NCBI GenBank assembly: GCA_027038775.1
Contig: JALWGP010000386.1
Location: 1-6,781, forward strand
Length of the DNA: 6,781 nucleotides
Source: Sedimenticola sp.
GTDB taxonomy: Bacteria; Pseudomonadota; Gammaproteobacteria; Chromatiales; Chromatiaceae
Direction: 5' to 3'
A program made the position numbers and the translations under genes. The notes below the pieces were generated by a model. That model had not been told where the DNA came from, searched no databases, and saw nothing but the letters and a program-made list of their open reading frames with translations. This document shows, one piece after another, positions 1-4,523 of the stretch (position 1 is the stretch's first letter; every line of letters starts with the position of its first letter).

Positions 1-58
1 CGGCCTGGCTGGAGGCGGCCGCGAGCAGGGCCGCCAGCAGGAGCGCCGGGCGGATCAT
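1..58 (-). CDS. Exported protein, N-terminal fragment (unknown function)
   Basis: Only the first 19 codons lie in the window; the gene runs off the left edge. The readable start is MIRPALLLAALLAAASSQA: a short basic N-terminus, a Leu/Ala hydrophobic core, and a small-residue ending (S-Q-A) that suits signal peptidase I cleavage. This is a Sec-type signal peptide, so the product is probably periplasmic, outer-membrane or secreted. Its ATG (58-56) overlaps the TGA of the upstream bolA-like gene (57-55) in an ATGA arrangement, which suggests translational coupling and one transcript. The mature protein is not visible, so no function is assigned. Confidence 0.6.
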   Translation of the reverse strand, partial: MIRPALLLAALLAAASSQA

Positions 59-294
59 CCCCCCGCCGCCTCTTCGGGGGTCTTGGTGCTCTTGATGGAG
101 AGGGCGTGGAGTTCGTCGGAGGCGACCTGTTCCTTCACCGTCTCCATCACCATGCGGTGGCGCTGGATGAGGCTCTTGCCCTCGAAGGCGGGGGAGACCA
201 CCTCCGCCTCGAAGTGGCGACCGTCGCCGGTCACCTTCACCTCGGCGTCGGGCAGACCCGCCTTGATCAGTGCTTCGACCTGGCTGTTTTCCAT
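55..294 (-). CDS. BolA/IbaG family protein
   Basis: A 79-residue protein covering the whole single-domain BolA fold. The family signature is clear: GDGRHFEA at 23-30, then S34-x-x-F37-x-G-K-S41, then QRHRMV at 44-49, and the near-invariant histidine in HALSIK (H63). BolA-family proteins act with monothiol glutaredoxins around a shared [2Fe-2S] cluster. His27 in the beta-hairpin loop and His63 are the expected ligand-type residues, which is family knowledge rather than something proved here. The length and the GDG-x-HF-E start look closer to the short IbaG/YrbA branch than to the longer stress morphogene BolA, so I give no symbol. A strong AGGAGG (299-304) lies 4 bases before the ATG. The gene follows prfC on the same strand after a 141-base gap full of palindromes, and its stop overlaps the start of an exported-protein gene. 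Confidence 0.9.
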   Translation of the reverse strand: MENSQVEALIKAGLPDAEVKVTGDGRHFEAEVVSPAFEGKSLIQRHRMVMETVKEQVASDELHALSIKSTKTPEEAAGG

Positions 295-307
295 TCTTCC
301 TCCTGGT

Positions 308-331
308 TCGCGGCGGGGGCGCCGCTCCTAC
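308..331. repeat. REP-like palindrome (GTAGGAGCGGC type)
   Basis: On the minus strand this reads GTAGGAGCGGCG, then CCCC, then CGCCGCGA. A perfect 6-bp stem (310-315 with 320-325) closes a four-base loop. The GTAGGAGCGGC...GCCGCGA layout resembles the REP elements scattered between genes in Pseudomonas and related gammaproteobacteria (recognised from memory, not searched). It sits 14 bases upstream of the bolA-like start, next to its ribosome binding site, so it lies in that gene's leader and might affect its mRNA. Confidence 0.6.
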
Positions 332-343
332 GTGCTGTCTGGC

Positions 344-365
344 AGGTCGGGCTTCAGCCCTACCT
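344..365. repeat. Palindromic intergenic repeat (GTCGGGCTTCAGCCC type)
   Basis: The hairpin is AGGT, C, GGGC, loop TTCA, GCCC, T, ACCT: a 4-bp stem 349-352/357-360 and a second 4-bp stem 344-347/362-365, separated by one C-T mismatch. The core GTCGGGCTTCAGCCC followed by ACCTAC resembles a dispersed repeat I recall between genes in several gammaproteobacteria. It lies 12 bases from the first palindrome and differs from it in sequence, so it is a second element type and not a copy of the first. Confidence 0.5.
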
Positions 366-382
366 ACGGAAAATTTGTCATA

Positions 383-388
383 AGTATA
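383..388 (-). promoter_or_regulatory. Possible -10 box for the bolA-like gene
   Basis: The minus strand reads TATACT here, five of six matches to TATAAT, inside the only AT-rich island (about 366-395) of the gap. It would give a leader of roughly 80 bases carrying both upstream palindromes. The positions 16-18 bases further upstream read like ACCGGG, so there is no recognisable -35, and no extended -10 TG is present. Read-through from prfC is an equally good explanation for expression of the gene. Confidence 0.25.
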
Positions 389-411
389 CCGTTGATCCCC
401 TTACCCCCGGT

Positions 412-432
412 CCCTCTCCCTGAGGGAGAGGG
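412..432. repeat. REP-like palindrome CCCTCTCCC-TGA-GGGAGAGGG after prfC
   Basis: A perfect 9-bp stem (412-420 with 424-432) closes a three-base loop, starting three bases past the prfC stop codon. The surrounding GATCCCCTTACCCCCGGTCC matches the flank of a very common dispersed gammaproteobacterial repeat, known for giving the spurious peptide DPLTPGPSP when translated; that peptide is indeed encoded on the plus strand at about 393-419. On the prfC transcript the hairpin would be very stable, but no U-run follows it, so it is not a standard intrinsic terminator. It could protect the mRNA 3' end or weaken read-through into the bolA-like gene. Confidence 0.65.
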
Positions 433-435
433 GAG

Positions 436-2019
436 TTACAACTCGCGGGTGGCGAGGAAACGGATCTCCGGCCACCGCTCCTCGGTGAGGTTGAGGTTGA
501 CCCGCGTGGGGGCAAGATAGACAAGCTGGTCGTCGCCGTCCAGCGCCAGGTTGTCGTGGGCCTTGTCGCGGAAGCGCTTGAGCACCGCGTCGTCGTCGCA
601 CTCGATCCAGCGCGCGGTATAGACGCTCACCGGCTCGACGATGGCCTCCACGCCATATTCCGTCTTCAGCCGCGCCGCCGCAACCTCGAACTGGAGCACG
701 CCCACGGCGCCCAGGATCATGTCGTTGTTGCGCAGGGGACGGAAGACCTGGGTGGCGCCCTCCTCGCACAGCTGCAGCACCCCCTTCTGCAGCGCCTTCA
801 TCTTCAGCGGGTCCTTGAGCACCACGCGGCGGAAGAGCTCGGGAGCGAAGTAGGGAATGCCCTCGTACTTGAGCGCCTCGCCCTCGGTGAAGGTGTCGCC
901 GATCTGGATGGTGCCGTGGTTGTGCAGGCCGATGATGTCGCCGGGGAAGGCCTCCTCCACCTGGCGGCGGGCATCGGCCTGGAAGGTGATGGCGTTGCTC
1001 ACCTGCACCGTCTTGCCGATGCGCACGTGGCGCATCTTCATCCCCTTGCGGTAGCTTCCGGAGCAGACCCGCAGGAAGGCGATGCGGTCGCGGTGGGCCG
1101 GGTCCATGTTGGCCTGGATCTTGAACACGAAGCCGGTGAACTTCTCCTCGCCCGGCTCCACGGTGCGCTGGGCCGTCTGGCGCGGCTGGGGCGGCGGGGC
1201 GTACTCGACGAAGGCGTCCAGCAGCTCTTTCACGCCGAAGTTGTTGATGGCCGAGCCGAAGAAGACCGGCGTCTGCTCGCCGCGCAGGTAGGCCTCCAGG
1301 TCCAGCTCGTGACTGGCGCCGCGCACCAGTTCGATCTCTTCCTTCAGCTCCTCCACCGTATCCCCGCCCAGGGCCTCCGCCAGGGCGGGGTTGTCCAGCC
1401 CCTCGATGGTCTCCCCCTCCTGCACGCGGGAGCCGTCCTTCGAGGCGAAGAGGTAGGTGGTCTCGCTGCGCAGGTCGAAGACGCCGCGCAGCCGCTTGCC
1501 CATGCCGATGGGCCAGGTGACGGGCGCGCAGGCGATGCCCAGCACCTCCTCGATCTCGTCCAGGATCTCGATGGGCTCGCGCCCCTCGCGGTCGAGCTTG
1601 TTGACGAAGGTGAGGATGGGCGTGTCGCGCATGCGGCACACCTCCATCAGCTTGATGGTGCGCTCCTCCACGCCCTTGGCCACGTCGATCACCATGAGGG
1701 CCGAGTCCACGGCGGTGAGGGTGCGGTAGGTGTCCTCCGAGAAGTCCTCGTGGCCGGGGGTGTCCAGCAGGTTGACGATGCGCCCCTTGTACGGGAACTG
1801 CATCACCGAGGAGGTGACCGAGATGCCCCGCTCCTTCTCCATCTCCATCCAGTCGGAGGTGGCGTGGCGCGCCGCCTTGCGCCCCTTCACCGTGCCGGCG
1901 AGCTGGATGGCGCCGCCGAAGAGCAGCAGTTTCTCGGTGAGGGTGGTCTTGCCCGCGTCGGGGTGGGAGATGATGGCGAAGGTGCGGCGGCGGGCCAGCT
2001 CGTTCTGCAGGTCGGACAT
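436..2019 (-). CDS. prfC: Peptide chain release factor 3 (RF3)
   Basis: RF3 is the translational GTPase that removes RF1 or RF2 from the ribosome after peptide release. The 527 residues compare with 529 in E. coli, and similarity to the E. coli protein runs end to end. All GTPase motifs are present: G1 SHPDAGKTT (18-26), the switch I region [11 protein letters not shown] (61-71), G3 DTPGHEDF (86-93) and G4 NKLD (140-143). The G domain takes roughly the first 270 residues. The beta-barrel domain follows, with the RF3-typical [17 protein letters not shown] block, and then the C-terminal domain with FRPLRNND and [10 protein letters not shown]. The chosen ATG gives the short N-terminus expected before [16 protein letters not shown]. 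No good Shine-Dalgarno precedes it: the bases before the ATG read CAACCCCCATCC. It is transcribed divergently from the cytochrome gene, and a REP-like hairpin lies just past its stop. No key residue is missing. Confidence 0.98.
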   Translation of the reverse strand: MSDLQNELARRRTFAIISHPDAGKTTLTEKLLLFGGAIQLAGTVKGRKAARHATSDWMEMEKERGISVTSSVMQFPYKGRIVNLLDTPGHEDFSEDTYRTLTAVDSALMVIDVAKGVEERTIKLMEVCRMRDTPILTFVNKLDREGREPIEILDEIEEVLGIACAPVTWPIGMGKRLRGVFDLRSETTYLFASKDGSRVQEGETIEGLDNPALAEALGGDTVEELKEEIELVRGASHELDLEAYLRGEQTPVFFGSAINNFGVKELLDAFVEYAPPPQPRQTAQRTVEPGEEKFTGFVFKIQANMDPAHRDRIAFLRVCSGSYRKGMKMRHVRIGKTVQVSNAITFQADARRQVEEAFPGDIIGLHNHGTIQIGDTFTEGEALKYEGIPYFAPELFRRVVLKDPLKMKALQKGVLQLCEEGATQVFRPLRNNDMILGAVGVLQFEVAAARLKTEYGVEAIVEPVSVYTARWIECDDDAVLKRFRDKAHDNLALDGDDQLVYLAPTRVNLNLTEERWPEIRFLATREL

Positions 2020-2058
2020 GGATGGGGGTTGAAAAGGGTGCGCCGGGAAAGGGCGGGG

Positions 2059-2064
2059 ATTATA
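2059..2064 (-). promoter_or_regulatory. Candidate -10 box for prfC
   Basis: A perfect TATAAT on the minus strand, 39 bases upstream of the prfC ATG, would place the transcript start near 2052 and give a leader of about 33 bases. No convincing -35 lies 16-18 bases upstream, where the sequence is C-rich. It could depend on an activator or be a weak constitutive promoter. Confidence 0.45.
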
Positions 2065-2092
2065 GCAACTGGGCCGTCACCTGGGGGCGCTA

Positions 2093-2101
2093 TGGTATAT
2101 T
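2093..2101 (+). promoter_or_regulatory. Candidate extended -10 for the cytochrome gene
   Basis: TGGTATATT fits an extended -10 (TG-n-TATAAT, five of six in the hexamer). It would start transcription near 2108, about 30 bases before the cytochrome ATG. No good -35 is visible, which is tolerated by extended -10 promoters. With the prfC -10 only 28 bases away on the other strand, the two divergent promoters are back to back. Confidence 0.4.
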
Positions 2102-2137
2102 TTCAACTTTCCCTGTCAAGGAGACGATTCGAAGACC

Positions 2138-2755
2138 ATGAACAGACTGCTCATTGCACTCCCCCTGCTGCTGGCCGCCAACGCGGGAACCGCCGCCGGT
2201 TCCGACATCGCCAAGGCCATCGTGGAGGAGAAATGCCACCTCTGCCACGGCACCGAGGGCGAGGCCTCCAGCGCCATCTACCCCCGGCTGGCGGGCCAGA
2301 ACAAGGAGTACCTGGTCAAGCAGCTGAAGAACTTCCGCGACGGCATCCGCAAGAGCGACACCATGAACGAGATGGCCAAGGGGCTCACCGACGAGCAGAT
2401 CGGGGCCCTGGCCGACTACTTCAGCTCCAAGCCCGCCAGGACTCACCGCGTGCGCGACAAGGCGCTGGCCGCCGTGGGTTATTACATCTTCCACAAGGGC
2501 AACCGCTTTAGCGGCATCCCCGCCTGCAAGAGCTGCCACGGTGACTACGGCGAGGGCACCGAGAAGCTGCCGCGGCTGGCGGGCCAGCACAAGCGCTACG
2601 TGGCCGACCAGCTGCGCGCCTTCAACGAGCGGGTGCGGACCAACGACAACGCCGTGATGCACACCATCGCCAGCAAGCTCACCGAGCTGGAGATCGAGGC
2701 GGTGGCGCTCTACGTGAGCGGGTTGAAGGAGCAGCCCCCCAAGGATTCCCCCTAG
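2138..2755 (+). CDS. Diheme cytochrome c, cytochrome c4 type
   Basis: A 205-residue exported two-haem cytochrome. Residues 1-20 form a Sec signal peptide (MNRLL, a Leu/Ala core, then likely cleavage after A16 or A20). Two homologous class I cytochrome c domains follow, with haem-binding CHLCH at 33-37 and CKSCH at 130-134. Each is followed by the c4 hallmark P-RLAGQ-x-x-x-Y-x-x-x-QL (49-63 and 145-159). Likely distal haem ligands are M76 and M174; M79 is an alternative in the first domain. Cytochrome c4 is a periplasmic electron carrier, often membrane-attached, that can feed terminal oxidases. The domain pair and length fit that family, but the actual partner cannot be read from this window. 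The Shine-Dalgarno AAGGAG (2118-2123) is 14 bases from the ATG, rather far; a weaker GAAG at 2131 is closer. The gene appears monocistronic, divergent from prfC, with an inverted repeat 65 bases past its stop. Confidence 0.93.
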   Translation: MNRLLIALPLLLAANAGTAAGSDIAKAIVEEKCHLCHGTEGEASSAIYPRLAGQNKEYLVKQLKNFRDGIRKSDTMNEMAKGLTDEQIGALADYFSSKPARTHRVRDKALAAVGYYIFHKGNRFSGIPACKSCHGDYGEGTEKLPRLAGQHKRYVADQLRAFNERVRTNDNAVMHTIASKLTELEIEAVALYVSGLKEQPPKDSP

Positions 2756-2820
2756 ATCCCGACAGCCGCGTCATTCGGGTCCCAGCCGGGTCCTCCGATC
2801 AGCGAGACCACTCCATTTTC

Positions 2821-2850
2821 GAGGCAGGTCAAAAACAATTGACCTGCCTC
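2821..2850. repeat. Perfect 12-bp inverted repeat, possible terminator or operator
   Basis: GAGGCAGGTCAA (2821-2832) and its exact complement TTGACCTGCCTC (2839-2850) flank the six-base loop AAACAA. As RNA this is a stable hairpin 65 bases downstream of the cytochrome stop. The following bases AATTATCT are AT-rich but not a true T-run, so it is at best a weak intrinsic terminator for the cytochrome gene. Alternatively it is a dyad operator or 5' leader element for the pentapeptide gene, whose ATG is 129 bases further on. It differs in sequence from the three palindromes near prfC. Confidence 0.5.
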
Positions 2851-2907
2851 AATTATCTCGCGGGTTCATCCGTGGCAAGGTCCAGGTTGGCGTGCACCGA
2901 TTGCGAA

Positions 2908-2936
2908 TTCTCAATGAGAAAAATTGCACAGTGTGC
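2908..2936. promoter_or_regulatory. Two short palindromes upstream of the pentapeptide gene
   Basis: TTCTCA-A-TGAGAA (2908-2920) and GCACA-G-TGTGC (2926-2936) are odd-centred perfect dyads, five bases apart, ending about 42 bases before the ATG at 2979. The sites sit where a regulator could act on a promoter, but I find no convincing -35/-10 pair in the 223-base gap. Short dyads of this size occur by chance, so this is only a candidate regulatory region. The rest of 2756-2978 holds nothing else I recognise beyond the inverted repeat at 2821-2850. Confidence 0.25.
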
Positions 2937-2978
2937 TTGCCAGCCATCCCCTTTCAACCACCTAGCAACGGAGAAAAC

Positions 2979-3497
2979 ATGTTAGCCAAGGCTATCCCCG
3001 CAACTACTGCACTGTTTCTTCTGTTCGGTTTGAGCAGCGGCAGTCAGGCCTGGACCAAGGACACGAAGAAACTGAAGGACGTCAACATGGTCTGCGCATG
3101 GGAACCGGAGGCCCAATGTTCCTGGGCGGTGCGCATCGGCGCCAACAAGCCCGGTGTGGACATGCAAAACGCCTCCATGGCTTCCATGCGGCTCGACAGG
3201 TCCAATCTCCAGGGCGCCAACCTGTCGGGAGCAATCCTGCAACTGGCCAGCCTGGAAGGCGCAAATCTTATGCTGGCCAATCTCGAGGGCGCTCATCTTC
3301 ACGGGGTCAATTTCCGCGATGCCAATCTCAGCCTCGCCAACCTGAGGCATGCAAACCTCCTGGATGCCGATTTGAGCAACGCCAACCTCAGGGGAGCCAA
3401 CCTGGACGGCGCCATCCTGATCAAGGCGCGCTTGGACAACGCAATCTGGGTTGACGGAAGACGCTGCAAGCCCGAATCCATCGGCACCTGCCTTTGA
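2979..3497 (+). CDS. Secreted pentapeptide-repeat protein
   Basis: A 172-residue protein. Residues 1-24 are a Sec signal peptide (MLAK, a hydrophobic run TALFLLFGLSS, then SQA before W25). After a linker come 20 uninterrupted pentapeptides, about residues 60-159, mostly of the form A-(N/D/x)-L-x-x. The central residue is L in most, with M, F, I or W in a few. Such repeats fold into a right-handed square beta-helix. There are only four cysteines in the protein, C39 and C47 before the helix and C163 and C171 after it, which suggests a disulfide cap at each end in the oxidising periplasm. The ending W-V-D-G-R-R-C with a second Cys near the end recurs in exported members of this family, as I recall it. 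The ATG at 2979 is preferred for its GGAG (2970-2973) and clean signal peptide; an upstream in-frame GTG at 2892 has neither. Function is unknown: the family includes gyrase-binding DNA mimics, but export argues against that role here. Confidence 0.88.
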   Translation: MLAKAIPATTALFLLFGLSSGSQAWTKDTKKLKDVNMVCAWEPEAQCSWAVRIGANKPGVDMQNASMASMRLDRSNLQGANLSGAILQLASLEGANLMLANLEGAHLHGVNFRDANLSLANLRHANLLDADLSNANLRGANLDGAILIKARLDNAIWVDGRRCKPESIGTCL

Positions 3498-3520
3498 ACC
3501 AGGCGCACAGGGACGTGCAA

Positions 3521-3534
3521 TCCGGGCCACCGGA
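3521..3534. other. Small hairpin between convergent genes
   Basis: TCCGG-GCCA-CCGGA forms a 5-bp stem in the 50-base gap (3498-3547) between the convergent pentapeptide and sdhE stops. It could slow polymerase from either side, but no T-run follows it on either strand and the stem is short. No better terminator is visible in the gap. Confidence 0.2.
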
Positions 3535-3547
3535 AACCCATTCGATT

Positions 3548-3829
3548 TCAGGTACTTTCCCTCGTCCCACGCGGGACAACCACATCCTGGCAGGCGCGCA
3601 TGGATTCGACCAACTTTCGGTAGGCCCTCGGCGCTTGTTCGGGGTGCTCTATGATCCAGGTGAACAAGCGGGTATCCGCTTCCTGCAACAGCTGCTGCCA
3701 AAGCAGTTTCTCCCGCGGATCCAGGCGGTCATAACCCCGTTCGAGAAAGCCAAGCAGCAGCTCGTCCAGCTCCAGCATGCCGCGCCGGCACTGCCAGGCG
3801 AGGCGGCGCTTCTCTTTTTCCGGGGTCAT
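3548..3829 (-). CDS. sdhE: FAD assembly factor SdhE
   Basis: A 93-residue cytoplasmic helper protein that promotes covalent attachment of FAD to the flavoprotein subunit SdhA. The family's key motif RG-x-x-E is present as RGMLE (16-20) within CRRGMLELDELL, followed by the typical acidic/aromatic region GYDRLDPREKLLWQQLL and the DTRLFTWI block of the small helical bundle. The E. coli protein (SdhE, formerly YgfY) has 88 residues. The ATG (3829-3827) comes one base after the sdhB stop (3833-3831), with only a weak purine-rich stretch upstream, so it is probably translated by coupling to sdhB. Its place as last gene of the operon directly beside its client fits its role. The gene ends 50 bases from the convergent pentapeptide gene. 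Confidence 0.95.
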   Translation of the reverse strand: MTPEKEKRRLAWQCRRGMLELDELLLGFLERGYDRLDPREKLLWQQLLQEADTRLFTWIIEHPEQAPRAYRKLVESMRACQDVVVPRGTREST

Positions 3830-3830
3830 C

Positions 3831-4523
3831 TCACACCGACTTCTTCAGCATCCGGTCGCGGATGTGGCCGATGGCCCGGGTGGGGTTGAGGTGCTTGGGG
3901 CAGGCCTCCACGCAGTTCATGATGGTGTGGCAGCGGAATAGCCTGTAGGGGCCGTCCAGGGCGTCGAGGCGCTCTTCCTCGGCCTGGTCCCGGCTGTCGG
4001 CGAGGAAGCGCCAGGCGGAGAGCAGCGCCTGGGGGCCGAGGAACTTCTCCGGGTTCCACCAGAAGGAGGGACAGGAGGTGGAGCAGCAGCCGCAGAGGAT
4101 GCACTCCCACAGGCCGTCGAGGCGGGCGCGCTCGGCCGGCGATTGCAGGATCTCCTGCTCGGGCTCGGGCTCGCGGCGCTTGAGCCAGGGCTCCACCGCC
4201 TCGTACTGGCCATAGAACTGGCTCATGTCCACCACCAGGTCGCGGATCACGGGCCGCCCCGGCAGGGGCCGGACCACCACCGGCGCCTTCAGCTCCGCCA
4301 CGGGGGTGATGCAGGCCAGGCGGTTGCGGCCGTTGACGTTCACCGCGTCGGAACCGCACACCCCCTCGCCGCAGGAGTGGCGGAAGGTGAAGGACTCGTC
4401 GCGTGCCTTGATCTCCAGCAGGGCGTCGCGCAGCATCATGCCGCGGGTCACCTCGACGTGGTGGGTCTCCATGCGGGGTTCCCTGTCCCGCTCGGGATCG
4501 AAACGCCAGACACGGAACTCCAT
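3831..4523 (-). CDS. sdhB: Succinate dehydrogenase iron-sulfur subunit
   Basis: A 230-residue subunit that passes electrons from FAD in SdhA to ubiquinone; E. coli SdhB has 238. The N-terminal ferredoxin-like domain holds the [2Fe-2S] ligands C51, C56, D59 and C71 in SCGEGVCGSD...C, with Asp at the third position as in E. coli. The C-terminal domain has CILCGCCSTSCPSFWW (141-156) and FRCHTIMNCVEACPK (196-210). By alignment with E. coli, C141, C144, C147 and C208 bind [4Fe-4S], while C151, C198 and C204 bind [3Fe-4S]. W155-W156 fall at the quinone-site tryptophan. The start ATG (4523-4521) overlaps the sdhA stop by one base (TGATG), with AAGGAG about 10 bases upstream inside sdhA. It is followed one base later by sdhE. 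No ligand is missing. Confidence 0.98.
   Translation of the reverse strand: MEFRVWRFDPERDREPRMETHHVEVTRGMMLRDALLEIKARDESFTFRHSCGEGVCGSDAVNVNGRNRLACITPVAELKAPVVVRPLPGRPVIRDLVVDMSQFYGQYEAVEPWLKRREPEPEQEILQSPAERARLDGLWECILCGCCSTSCPSFWWNPEKFLGPQALLSAWRFLADSRDQAEEERLDALDGPYRLFRCHTIMNCVEACPKHLNPTRAIGHIRDRMLKKSV

Noticed and set aside
556..2511. Long plus-strand open frame across prfC and into the cytochrome gene
   Set aside because: It is antisense to the unmistakable RF3 gene, rich in His, Gly and Ala from GC-rich codon shadows, and matches no known family.
2888..2906. Sigma-54 promoter (TGGCGTG...TTGCG)
   Set aside because: The distance between the GG and GC elements is 12 bases rather than the strict 10, so it should not be recognised.
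2906..2925. Fur box upstream of the pentapeptide gene
   Set aside because: TTCTCA-A-TGAGAA has the half-sites in the reverse order of the usual GAGAAT/ATTCTC type site, and too few positions match the 19-bp consensus.
2892..2978. Upstream GTG start for the pentapeptide protein
   Set aside because: It would bury the signal peptide behind 29 residues and has no ribosome binding site, whereas the ATG at 2979 has both features.
3160..3460. Tandem DNA repeat or CRISPR-like array
   Set aside because: The 15-base periodicity comes from pentapeptide codons; the units vary in sequence and there are no spacers.
2979..3497. Qnr/MfpA-type gyrase-protecting protein
   Set aside because: The signal peptide sends the protein out of the cytoplasm where gyrase works; resemblance is limited to the general repeat.
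2982..3701. Minus-strand open frame opposite the pentapeptide gene
   Set aside because: The regular DNA period of 15 bases keeps the opposite strand open and gives an apparent repeat protein; no start signal or family match supports it.
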